NCBI GenBank assembly: GCA_016844485.1
Contig: JAENIZ010000080.1
Location: forward strand, 1,044-6,952
Direction of reading: 5' to 3'
From: Gammaproteobacteria bacterium
GTDB taxonomy: Bacteria; Pseudomonadota; Gammaproteobacteria; Eutrophobiales; Eutrophobiaceae
DNA length: 5,909 nt
The position numbers and the translations under genes were made by a program. The stretch's first letter is position 1. Every line of letters starts with the position of its first letter. Below are positions 1 to 5,448 of the stretch, in pieces. The notes under the pieces were generated by a model that was not told the origin of the DNA, did no database searches, and worked only from the letters and a program-made list of their open reading frames with translations.

Positions 1-29
1 ACAACATGAACGAGGGAATATGAAAAAAT

Positions 30-114
30 GCCGATGTGGTGGAATTGGTAGACACGCTACTTTGAGGTGGTAGTGCCGCAAGGCGTGACGGTTCGAGTCC
101 GTCCATCGGCACCA
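30..114 (+). tRNA. leuU-like tRNA-Leu(GAG): tRNA-Leu, anticodon GAG
   Basis: A complete class II tRNA folds here. The acceptor arm pairs GCCGATG (30-36) with CATCGGC (104-110), followed by discriminator A111 and an encoded CCA (112-114). The anticodon stem is 57-61 with 69-73 (one G-U pair), and the loop TTGAGGT places anticodon GAG at 64-66, reading leucine codons CUC and CUU. The long variable arm characteristic of tRNA-Leu is a GCC-GCAA-GGC hairpin at 75-84. The T arm is GACGG (87-91) with CCGTC (99-103) and loop TTCGAGT. The overall sequence resembles E. coli tRNA-Leu(GAG). A tRNA-Leu(GAG) gene between secG and nuoA is a known arrangement in several proteobacteria; secG itself is not visible in the 29 bases to the left. 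Confidence 0.98.
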
Positions 115-226
115 ATTTCAAATCAGTCAATCAAGTTACTACCCAGAGTTCTCCGACAGTATCATCCACGAACCGTCACCTATTGATAAAAGCAGTTGAG
201 TCCCTCTATCTATTGCCCGCTGAAAA

Positions 227-261
227 TTCACGAGATACGGTTCACGAGCCACCAGCCACAA
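227..261 (+). repeat. degenerate 7-base tandem repeat, five units
   Basis: Five consecutive heptamers read TTCACGA, GATACGG, TTCACGA, GCCACCA, GCCACAA, with CAC (or TAC) recurring at 229, 236, 243, 250 and 257. The first and third units are identical. Read on the opposite strand the TTCACGA unit gives GTGAA, the same core as the heptamers found after nuoF at 5449-5497. It is noncoding and its function is unknown. Confidence 0.7.
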
Positions 262-285
262 GTCCCCGGTTTCACGGTATTTTAA

Positions 286-314
286 GTGCTTGCTTTCCCG
301 CTTCTTTGTATAAT
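286..314 (+). promoter_or_regulatory. candidate sigma70 promoter for the nuo operon
   Basis: A perfect -10 hexamer TATAAT sits at 309-314. A 17-base spacer puts the -35 at 286-291 (GTGCTT), which is a weak match to TTGACA. A TTGCTT at 290-295 is closer to consensus but leaves only a 13-base spacer. Initiation would fall near 320-322, giving a nuoA leader of about 90 bases. The call rests on the -10 and on its position; it is not decisive. Confidence 0.42.
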
Positions 315-332
315 TACATTATGAGCTGTTAG

Positions 333-368
333 ATAGTTATGCCGTATATATCAATAGTTATATATAAC
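333..368 (+). promoter_or_regulatory. direct repeat pair and AT palindrome upstream of nuoA, possible operator
   Basis: The octamer ATAGTTAT occurs at 333-340 and again at 354-361, exactly 21 bases apart, or two helical turns. The second copy runs into a perfect 12-base palindrome, GTTATATATAAC, at 357-368. It lies downstream of the candidate -10, so a bound protein could act as a roadblock or repressor. The site matches no regulator consensus I can name, and AT-rich DNA makes such patterns by chance fairly often. Confidence 0.25.
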
Positions 369-392
369 CATATGAAAATATTGGATTATTTT

Positions 393-397
393 GAGGG
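393..397 (+). promoter_or_regulatory. weak ribosome-binding site for nuoA
   Basis: GAGGG lies 12 bases before the nuoA ATG at 410, longer than the usual 5-9 base spacing. An in-frame TGA at 392-394 and the absence of another ATG, GTG or TTG after it support 410 as the start. Confidence 0.45.
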
Positions 398-409
398 TAC
401 ATACTGAAA

Positions 410-778
410 ATGCTGGAAAATTATTTTCCTGTCCTTGTTTTTATCCTTGCCGGTCTGTCTATTGGTGTCGTCATGATCGCTTTAGGCCTGATCCTTGGCC
501 GACTCATGGGTCATGCGCGGGCGGACAGTGAAAAACAATCACCTTATGAGTGTGGTTTTGAGGCCTTTGAGGACGCACGCATGAAATTTGACGTGCGTTA
601 TTATCTCGTCGCGATCCTGTTTATCATTTTTGATCTTGAGATCGCATTCCTGTTTCCCTGGGCAGTGGCTTTGGAGAAGATTGGCATGGCCGGATTCTGG
701 GCCATGATGATCTTTCTTGCTGTCCTGGTTGTGGGATTCATCTATGAATGGCGTAAAGGTGCACTGGAATGGGAATAG
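410..778 (+). CDS. nuoA: NADH-quinone oxidoreductase subunit A (NuoA / ND3 family)
   Basis: NuoA is a small inner-membrane subunit of complex I near the junction of the peripheral and membrane arms. The 122-residue product has the usual family length and three hydrophobic helices, at about residues 7-32, 64-88 and 95-112. The conserved loop between helices 1 and 2 has the SPYECGFE signature (44-51); Cys48 matches the cysteine known from mitochondrial ND3 as exposed or hidden with the enzyme's active/deactive state. Helix 2 contains the conserved acidic pair Asp75 and Glu77 (FDLEIAF), corresponding to the essential acidic pair studied in E. coli NuoA. It is the first gene of the operon, and its last ten bases overlap the start of nuoB, suggesting translational coupling. 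Nothing in the sequence is abnormal. Confidence 0.97.
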   Translation: MLENYFPVLVFILAGLSIGVVMIALGLILGRLMGHARADSEKQSPYECGFEAFEDARMKFDVRYYLVAILFIIFDLEIAFLFPWAVALEKIGMAGFWAMMIFLAVLVVGFIYEWRKGALEWE

Positions 779-1245
779 AAAAGGTACATGAACATGGCAT
801 AGTCACCACCACGGTGGATAACCTGGTGAACTGGGCGCGCACCGGTTCCATGTGGCCGATGACCTTTGGACTTGCGTGCTGTGCGGTTGAAATGATGCAT
901 GCAGGCGCATCGCGTTACGATCTTGATCGGTTTGGCGTGGTCTTCAGAGCGAGCCCGCGCCAGTCGGACGTCATGATTGTCGCCGGAACGTTGGTAAACA
1001 AAATGGCGCCGGCATTACGCAAGGTCTATGACCAGATGTCAGAACCACGGTGGGTTATCTCGATGGGTTCATGTGCTAATGGCGGCGGTTATTATCACTA
1101 TTCCTATTCGGTCGTGCGTGGCTGTGATCGTATCGTTCCCGTCGATATCTATGTCCCCGGTTGTCCACCGACCGCCGAGGCCCTCTTGTTTGGCATCATT
1201 CAGCTGCAAAACAAGATCAAACGCACTAATACCATTGCCCGCTAG
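769..1245 (+). CDS. nuoB: NADH-quinone oxidoreductase subunit B (NuoB / PSST, cluster N2)
   Basis: NuoB carries the terminal [4Fe-4S] cluster N2, which passes electrons to quinone at the NuoB-NuoD interface. The 158-residue protein shows the full ligand set: adjacent Cys37-Cys38 (FGLACCAVEMM), Cys102 (MGSCANGGG) and Cys132 (VPGCPPTAEALL). The ASPRQSDVMIVAGT segment (61-74) near the quinone cavity is intact. The short N-terminus, lacking the extra residues of E. coli NuoB, and the C-terminal KIKRTNTIAR are typical of many beta- and gamma-proteobacterial forms. The ATG at 769 overlaps the end of nuoA (stop 776-778), so initiation probably depends on ribosomes finishing nuoA. The family includes hydrogenase small-subunit relatives, but the context and sequence make complex I clear. 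Confidence 0.98.
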   Translation: MGIEKVHEHGIVTTTVDNLVNWARTGSMWPMTFGLACCAVEMMHAGASRYDLDRFGVVFRASPRQSDVMIVAGTLVNKMAPALRKVYDQMSEPRWVISMGSCANGGGYYHYSYSVVRGCDRIVPVDIYVPGCPPTAEALLFGIIQLQNKIKRTNTIAR

Positions 1246-1264
1246 ATAATTCACTCATTTATAT

Positions 1265-1912
1265 ATGACAGATTCTGTCCAGATACTTGCAACGCGACTC
1301 AGTCAGCGTTTTGAAGGGGTGCTGACTGACTGTCATGTGGCATTTGGACAGGTCACAATAGAATTACCCCCTGAACACCTGCTTGATGTCTGTCAGGCAT
1401 TGCGTGACGAAGAAGAATTTTCCTTTGAACAGCTCTCGGATGTGTGTGGCGTGGACTATGCTGATTATGGCCGGGCGGATTGGGAGACAGAGGACACGAC
1501 CAGCACCGGTTTCAGCCGGGGGGTCAGTCAAGGGGTATTTCATAGTGATGTTACAGCAAGTAAATCACGATTTGCCGCGGTGTATCACCTGTTGTCTTTA
1601 AAACATAACAGGCGCCTGCGCCTGCGTTGCAGGATTGAAAAGGATCCACCACAAATTGATTCAGTCATCAATATCTGGGCCTCAGCAAACTGGTTTGAGC
1701 GTGAGGCCTTCGATCTGTTTGGAATTCTGTTTACAGGACATCCTGATCTGCGACGGATCCTCACGGATTATGGATTCATCGGTCATCCATTTCGCAAGGA
1801 TTTTCCATTGGAGGGCAATGTCGAGGTGCGTTATGACCCGGACAAACAAAGGGTAGTGTATCAGCCAGTGACCATCAAGAACCGCGTGTTGGTGCCAAAA
1901 GTGATCCGGTAA
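1265..1912 (+). CDS. nuoC: NADH-quinone oxidoreductase subunit C (NuoC / 30 kDa)
   Basis: NuoC is a peripheral-arm subunit without cofactors that packs against NuoD and NuoB. The 215-residue product contains the complete 30-kDa family signature in its second half: EREAFDLFGI (145-154), GHPDLRRILTDYG (158-170) and GHPFRKDFPLEG (173-184). Residues of about 68-98 (from GRADWETED to DVTASK, with the TGFSRGV stretch) form an extra loop before the strand SRFAAVYHLLSL; a loop of this kind occurs in other proteobacterial NuoC proteins. It is a stand-alone gene, not fused to nuoD as in E. coli. The start lies 19 bases after the nuoB stop in AT-rich DNA with no recognisable Shine-Dalgarno sequence, so coupling to nuoB or weak independent initiation is inferred. 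A 206-base repeat-bearing gap follows. Confidence 0.96.
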   Translation: MTDSVQILATRLSQRFEGVLTDCHVAFGQVTIELPPEHLLDVCQALRDEEEFSFEQLSDVCGVDYADYGRADWETEDTTSTGFSRGVSQGVFHSDVTASKSRFAAVYHLLSLKHNRRLRLRCRIEKDPPQIDSVINIWASANWFEREAFDLFGILFTGHPDLRRILTDYGFIGHPFRKDFPLEGNVEVRYDPDKQRVVYQPVTIKNRVLVPKVIR

Positions 1913-1929
1913 GATAATCGGTATAAAAA

Positions 1930-1954
1930 TAGTGATTAGTGATGAAGTGCAGGA
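1930..1954 (+). repeat. 25-base dispersed repeat, copy 1 (pairs with 3381-3405)
   Basis: This block matches 3381-3405 at 24 of 25 bases; the last 20 are identical (ATTAGTGATGAAGTGCAGGA). It begins with two GTGATNA heptamers (GTG at 1932 and 1939). In both gaps it lies just after the stop codon of a nuo gene, so the two gaps contain related DNA rather than independently derived spacers. Confidence 0.85.
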
Positions 1955-1983
1955 GCACGAATGCCGCGGGGTCATGGATGACC
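1947..1983 (+). repeat. intergenic palindrome cluster after nuoC (GTGC-AGGA-GCAC and GGTCA-TGGA-TGACC)
   Basis: Two small inverted repeats lie here. GTGC-AGGA-GCAC spans 1947-1958. GGTCAT-GG-ATGACC spans 1970-1983, and in RNA would fold as a 5-base-pair stem with a UGGA loop. Between them, AATGCCGCGGGGTCA (1960-1974) recurs exactly at 3456-3470 in the gap after nuoD. The second palindrome shares its AT-GG-AT centre with three copies in that other gap, while its arms differ. No T run follows, so this is not an ordinary terminator. Confidence 0.65.
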
Positions 1984-2022
1984 AGAAGCCGCGAGTGATT
2001 GGAGAAAAGTAGTAAGGAATAC

Positions 2023-2057
2023 AGGAATCAGAATTCTGAATCCGGACTTCTGAATTC
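2023..2057 (+). repeat. 7-base tandem repeat with NGAATTC-type units
   Basis: Five consecutive heptamers read AGGAATC, AGAATTC, TGAATCC, GGACTTC, TGAATTC, giving consensus TGAATTC with a strict 7-base phase. Two of the units contain GAATTC, and CAGAATTCTG (2029-2038) is a 10-base palindrome. The array lies 61 bases before nuoD. No coding potential is apparent, and the unit differs from the GTGA-type heptamers elsewhere in the operon. Confidence 0.7.
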
Positions 2058-2118
2058 AATAAGAAAACGACAATAAAGTAACAAACTACGAGTTAAATAA
2101 GAACGGTTGTAACGGTAA

Positions 2119-3372
2119 ATGCCGGAAATAAGAAACATGACCATGAATTTTGGCCCGCAGCATCCTGCGGCGCACGGCGTGTTGCGGCTCGTGCTGGAAA
2201 TGGATGGCGAGGTCATTGAACGGGCAGACCCGCATATCGGCCTGTTACACCGCGCCACGGAGAAACTGGCGGAGAGCAAACCCTATAACCAGAGTATCGG
2301 TTACATGGACCGTCTCGATTATGTATCCATGATGTGTAATGAACATGCCTATGTGCGGGCCATTGAAATCCTGCTTGGTGTTACTCCGCCGATTCGTGCC
2401 CAGTATATCCGTGTCATGTTTTCGGAGATCACCCGCATCCTGAATCACCTCTTGTGGCTTGGATCGCATGGCCTGGATATTGGCGCGATGACAGTATTCC
2501 TTTACTGTTTCCGTGAACGTGAAGACCTGATGGATTGTTATGAAGCGGTGTCAGGGACGCGCATGCACGCAACTTATTTCCGCCCCGGTGGTGTGTATCG
2601 CGATTTACCGGATAGTATGCCGCAGTATCAACCTTCCAAATGGCACAACGCGGAAGAAGTAAAACGCCTGAACGAGAACCGGCAGGGATCGTTACTTGAT
2701 TTTATCGAGAACTTTACTGACAGGTTTCCAGTTTGTGTAGATGAATATGAGACATTGTTGACGGACAATCGTATCTGGAAACAACGCACGGTCAATATCG
2801 CCGTTGTTTCCCCCGAGCGCGCCCTGCAGCTCGGATTTACCGGGCCCATGTTGCGCGGCTCCGGCATTGCGTGGGATCTGCGCAAAAAACAGCCTTATGA
2901 AGTCTATGACAAAATGGATTTTGATATCCCGATCGGCACCAATGGGGATTGCTATGATCGTTATCTCGTGCGTGTTGAAGAAATGCGCCAGTCCAACCGG
3001 ATTATCAAGCAATGTATTGACTGGCTGCGTAAAAATCCGGGACCGGTAATTGTGGATGATCACAAACTGGTGCCGCCAAGACGCGAGGAAATGAAGGACG
3101 ATATGGAATCATTGATCCATCATTTCAAACTGTTTACTGAAGGATATTGTGTACCGGAAGGGGAAGTGTATTCTGCCGTTGAACATCCCAAGGGCGAGTT
3201 CGGAATTTACCTGATCTCCGATGGGGCGAACAAGCCGTATCGGGTCAAGATCCGTGCCGCAGGTTTTGCACACCTCTCCGCTATCAATGAAATGGTAAAG
3301 GGACATATGCTGGCGGATGTGGTGGCAGTGATAGGCACTCAAGACATAGTCTTTGGCGAAATCGATCGATGA
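2119..3372 (+). CDS. nuoD: NADH-quinone oxidoreductase subunit D (NuoD / 49 kDa)
   Basis: NuoD forms, with NuoB, the quinone-reducing site of complex I and descends from the large subunit of [NiFe] hydrogenases. The 417-residue length is standard for a stand-alone NuoD. The N-terminal loop GPQHPAAHG (12-20) supplies His19, and GYMDRLDYVSMM (61-72) supplies Tyr68; by alignment these correspond to His38 and Tyr87 of the Thermus subunit, which contact the quinone headgroup. The C-terminus (IGTQDIVFGEIDR) is the usual conserved ending, so the gene is intact. An in-frame TAA (2116-2118) directly abuts the ATG, so translation cannot begin upstream. No strong Shine-Dalgarno sequence is visible. The gene is isolated by repeat-bearing gaps of 206 and 266 bases, unlike the tight packing of nuoABC. 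Confidence 0.98.
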   Translation: MPEIRNMTMNFGPQHPAAHGVLRLVLEMDGEVIERADPHIGLLHRATEKLAESKPYNQSIGYMDRLDYVSMMCNEHAYVRAIEILLGVTPPIRAQYIRVMFSEITRILNHLLWLGSHGLDIGAMTVFLYCFREREDLMDCYEAVSGTRMHATYFRPGGVYRDLPDSMPQYQPSKWHNAEEVKRLNENRQGSLLDFIENFTDRFPVCVDEYETLLTDNRIWKQRTVNIAVVSPERALQLGFTGPMLRGSGIAWDLRKKQPYEVYDKMDFDIPIGTNGDCYDRYLVRVEEMRQSNRIIKQCIDWLRKNPGPVIVDDHKLVPPRREEMKDDMESLIHHFKLFTEGYCVPEGEVYSAVEHPKGEFGIYLISDGANKPYRVKIRAAGFAHLSAINEMVKGHMLADVVAVIGTQDIVFGEIDR

Positions 3373-3374
3373 CT

Positions 3375-3405
3375 AGTGAATAGTAATTAGTGATGAAGTG
3401 CAGGA
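3375..3405 (+). repeat. GTGA-type heptamers and dispersed repeat copy 2 after nuoD
   Basis: Three heptamers read AGTGAAT, AGTAATT, AGTGATG (3375-3395), starting two bases after the nuoD stop. They overlap the second copy of the 25-base block (3381-3405), whose single difference from 1930-1954 is A3385 in place of G1934. On the opposite strand this heptamer type reappears at the far side of the same gap (3573-3607). Confidence 0.8.
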
Positions 3406-3426
3406 TGATGTGCACGAATGTCGCAA

Positions 3427-3516
3427 TGATATGGATATCAAAGAGAGACGACACAAATGCCGCGGGGTCAGGACGACTCACATGGATGTGTTAGTGCCGC
3501 GCTAAGCATGGATGCT
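3427..3516 (+). repeat. cluster of GG-centred palindromes with differing but complementary arms
   Basis: Three palindromes share an AT-GG-AT core: TGATAT-GG-ATATCA (3427-3440), CACAT-GG-ATGTG (3479-3490) and AGCAT-GG-ATGCT (3505-3516). Each keeps perfect arm complementarity although the arm sequences differ. GTCAGGACGAC at 3467-3477 looks like a decayed copy of the palindrome at 1971-1982, having lost one base and changed another. In RNA each intact copy would form a 4-5 base-pair stem with a UGGA loop. Function unknown. Confidence 0.6.
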
Positions 3517-3572
3517 GAGAGCGGCTGCACAAGAGCGGCTGGAGATTAGTTTGATGTTATTAATGAAATAAT

Positions 3573-3607
3573 CAGTTACTAATTACAAATTACTGGTCAC
3601 TAATCAC
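3573..3607 (-). repeat. 7-base tandem repeat, five units, inverted relative to 3375-3395
   Basis: Five heptamers read CAGTTAC, TAATTAC, AAATTAC, TGGTCAC, TAATCAC on the + strand, with AC recurring every seven bases at 3578, 3585, 3592, 3599 and 3606. On the - strand the units are GTGATTA, GTGACCA, GTAATTT, GTAATTA, GTAACTG, which is the heptamer type seen in forward orientation at 3375-3395. The gap between nuoD and nuoE is therefore bounded by inverted heptamer arrays. Confidence 0.8.
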
Positions 3608-3638
3608 GAATAAAGAAAGCAGACATTCGAAAGTTAGC

Positions 3639-4136
3639 ATGAACGAAAAAATGGATAATAAGCTATCAGAGCACGCAAAAGAGGTGATTGATCAGTGGAT
3701 AAAGAAATATCCTCCTGATCAAAAACGGTCTGCGGTGCTTGCCGCCATGCGTGAAGTGCAGCATGAAAACAAAGGTTATCTGACGACTGAGCTTATGGAT
3801 GCCGTTGCGGATTATCTGAGACTGCCAAAGATTGCAGTATACGAAGTGGCGTCATTTTATTCCATGTTTGAAACCAAACCGGTGGGGCGCCACAGTATTT
3901 CGGTGTGCACGAACATTTCCTGCATGTTATGCGGCGCGGATGAAATCGTCGCCTACATTGAAAAGAAACTGGGAATCAAGACCGGGGAATCGACAAAGGA
4001 TGGCCGGTATTATCTGAAGCAGGAAGAAGAGTGTCTCGCTGCTTGCTGCGGTGGTCCGATGATGATGGTGGATCATAAGTTCTACGAAAATCTGTCGCCC
4101 GGCAAGGTGGACAGGATTCTCGATAAACTGGAGTAA
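3639..4136 (+). CDS. nuoE: NADH-quinone oxidoreductase subunit E (NuoE / 24 kDa, cluster N1a)
   Basis: NuoE is a thioredoxin-fold [2Fe-2S] protein that partners NuoF in the NADH-oxidising tip of complex I. The 165-residue product has the expected two-part layout: an N-terminal helical region (about 8-62, with the AAMREVQHENKGYL segment) and a thioredoxin-like domain from about residue 85. The N1a ligands are present in the family spacing: Cys90-x4-Cys95 (SVCTNISCMLCG) and Cys132-x3-Cys136 (ECLAACCGGPMMMV). The additional cysteines Cys98 and Cys137 next to the ligands are not required. ATG 3639 is chosen as the first start; ATG 3651 (residue 5) is a possible alternative and would remove only four residues. 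The upstream region is purine-rich but lacks a clear Shine-Dalgarno sequence. nuoF begins four bases after the stop. Confidence 0.97.
   Translation: MNEKMDNKLSEHAKEVIDQWIKKYPPDQKRSAVLAAMREVQHENKGYLTTELMDAVADYLRLPKIAVYEVASFYSMFETKPVGRHSISVCTNISCMLCGADEIVAYIEKKLGIKTGESTKDGRYYLKQEEECLAACCGGPMMMVDHKFYENLSPGKVDRILDKLE
4130..4133 (+). promoter_or_regulatory. ribosome-binding site for nuoF, inside the end of nuoE
   Basis: GGAG lies seven bases before the nuoF ATG at 4141 and within the last codons of nuoE. This is the clearest Shine-Dalgarno sequence in the window and fixes the nuoF start. Confidence 0.65.
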
Positions 4137-4140
4137 TTGA

Positions 4141-5442
4141 ATGGTACCGCACTTAAACGAAGTCTGTTATGCAACACTCCAGTTTGACGAGCCCTGGACG
4201 CTGGCAAACTATCGCAGTGTCGGTGGTTATGAGGCCTGGACTCGTATCATCAGGGAAAAGATCCCGCCGGAGAAGATTATAGAAGAGGTCAAGGCTTCGG
4301 GGTTGCGCGGCCGGGGCGGGGCCGGTTTTCCAACGGGCCTTAAATGGAGTTTCATGCCGCGCAAGGCGTCCGGACCGAAATATGTGGTATGCAATTCCGA
4401 CGAGAGTGAACCTGGCACTTGCAAGGACCGGGACATCCTGCGCTTTAATCCCCATTCACTGGTGGAAGGCCTGGCGATCGCCTGTTATGCGATGGAAACA
4501 AAAGTAGCGTACAACTACATACGCGGTGAGTTTATGGATGAACCTTATCTGCGTTTTGAACAGGCATTAAAAGATGCCTATGCCGAAAACTATCTCGGCA
4601 AAGGTGTCCTGGGATCGGATGTCGAAGTCGATATCTATACAACATTGGGTGCGGGGGCATATATCTGCGGTGAGGAAACGGCATTGCTGGAATCCCTGGA
4701 AGGCAAGAAAGGGTTGCCGAGATTCAAGCCACCTTTCCCGGCAACGTTTGGTCTTTATGGACGGCCGACAACGATTAACAATGTTGAATCATTTGCCTCC
4801 GTCCCTTCCATTATCAGAAAAGGGGCGCAGTGGTTCGCAGGGTTGGGTGTAATGAACAGCGGCGGCACTAAATGTTTTTCCGTGAGCGGACATGTGAATA
4901 AACCGGGCAATTTTGAAGTCCCTATGGGAACTCCTTTCGCCACATTACTCGAGATGGCGGGTGGCGTGCGGAACGGCAGGCAACTGAAAGCAGTTATCCC
5001 CGGCGGCTCATCTGTCCCGGTCGTCCACGGCGATGTGATGATGGCAGCTAATATGGATTATGACTCCATCAAAAAGGCGGGATCATTGCTGGGTTCCGGG
5101 GCCGTAATAATAATGGATGACACGACCTGCATGGTCAGGGTCCTGGAGCGGATTTCACGTTTTTATTATTCGGAATCCTGCGGGCAATGCACACCCTGCC
5201 GTGAAGGTACCGGCTGGCTCTATCGGGTTATCAGCCGCATAGAACATGGTCAGGGACGTCAGGAAGACCTGGACAAACTGGATGCCGTGGCGAGCAAGAT
5301 CGAAGGTCATACTATTTGCGCATTAGGTGAAGCAGCGGCGTGGCCGGTCAGGAGTTTTATCAAGCAGTTCAGGGATGAGTTTCAATATCATATTGATTAC
5401 AAGTGTTGCCTGGTGGGAAAACCCGAGAGTGCGGCGGCATGA
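4141..5442 (+). CDS. nuoF: NADH-quinone oxidoreductase subunit F (NuoF / 51 kDa, NADH- and FMN-binding, cluster N3)
   Basis: NuoF oxidises NADH through FMN and passes electrons to [4Fe-4S] cluster N3. The 433-residue length is typical. The glycine-rich nucleotide site GLRGRGGAGFPTGLKW (54-69) is intact, as are the CNSDESEPGTCKDR segment (84-97) and the second flavin/NADH-binding stretch GAGAYICGEETALLESLEG (170-188). A SLBB-like region lies around 245-300 (SVSGHVNKPGNFEVPMGT onward). The N3 ligands are Cys347, Cys350 and Cys353 (ESCGQCTPCREG) plus Cys393 (HTICALGEAAAWP). The gene is closely linked to nuoE with its own ribosome-binding site. Related flavoprotein subunits occur in NAD-linked hydrogenases and formate dehydrogenases, but the nuoA-E and nuoG neighbours settle the assignment. 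A 97-base repeat-bearing gap follows. Confidence 0.98.
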   Translation: MVPHLNEVCYATLQFDEPWTLANYRSVGGYEAWTRIIREKIPPEKIIEEVKASGLRGRGGAGFPTGLKWSFMPRKASGPKYVVCNSDESEPGTCKDRDILRFNPHSLVEGLAIACYAMETKVAYNYIRGEFMDEPYLRFEQALKDAYAENYLGKGVLGSDVEVDIYTTLGAGAYICGEETALLESLEGKKGLPRFKPPFPATFGLYGRPTTINNVESFASVPSIIRKGAQWFAGLGVMNSGGTKCFSVSGHVNKPGNFEVPMGTPFATLLEMAGGVRNGRQLKAVIPGGSSVPVVHGDVMMAANMDYDSIKKAGSLLGSGAVIIMDDTTCMVRVLERISRFYYSESCGQCTPCREGTGWLYRVISRIEHGQGRQEDLDKLDAVASKIEGHTICALGEAAAWPVRSFIKQFRDEFQYHIDYKCCLVGKPESAAA

Positions 5443-5448
5443 AGGTAA

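Larger units (their letters stand above)
115..409 (+). other. noncoding leader between tRNA-Leu and nuoA
   Basis: No plausible gene lies in these 295 bases. The left half carries degenerate 7-base repeats (227-261). The right half becomes AT-rich and holds a candidate promoter (286-314), a pair of direct repeats, a 12-base palindrome and a weak ribosome-binding site. I see no convincing rho-independent terminator (GC stem followed by a T run) after the tRNA, so readthrough from the tRNA transcript into nuoA is possible. Confidence 0.7.
3373..3638 (+). other. 266-base noncoding gap between nuoD and nuoE, a mosaic of repeats
   Basis: No credible gene is present. From left to right the gap holds: forward heptamers; the 25-base shared block; an inverted repeat GTGCA...TGCAC (3398-3415); a palindrome at 3427-3440; the 15-base block shared with the nuoC-nuoD gap (3456-3470); palindromes at 3479-3490 and 3505-3516; the direct repeat AGAGCGGCTG at 3518-3527 and 3532-3541; and reverse-oriented heptamers at 3573-3607. 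No T-run terminator is visible, so transcription probably continues into nuoE. Confidence 0.75.

Noticed and set aside
1..29. Possible 3' end of secG before the tRNA
   Set aside because: The arrangement is known in relatives, but 29 bases contain nothing that identifies SecG, so no feature is called.
1970..1983. Possible rho-independent terminator after nuoC
   Set aside because: The stem is short and not followed by a T run, and nuoD must be expressed with nuoC for complex I.
2029..2038. Palindrome CAGAATTCTG as a specific operator
   Set aside because: It falls at the junction of two TGAATTC-type heptamers and is explained by the tandem array.
1682..2059. Minus-strand open frame of 125 codons spanning the nuoC end and the following gap
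   Set aside because: Its upstream part is antisense to the conserved NuoC signature and the rest is repeat DNA; the protein has no recognisable domain.
2692..3063. Minus-strand open frame of 123 codons inside nuoD
   Set aside because: It lies wholly antisense to conserved NuoD and has no start-site support or family resemblance.
4141..5442. NuoF-like protein as a diaphorase subunit of an NAD-linked hydrogenase or formate dehydrogenase
   Set aside because: Complete nuoA-E precede it and nuoG follows; no hydrogenase or formate dehydrogenase catalytic subunit is present.
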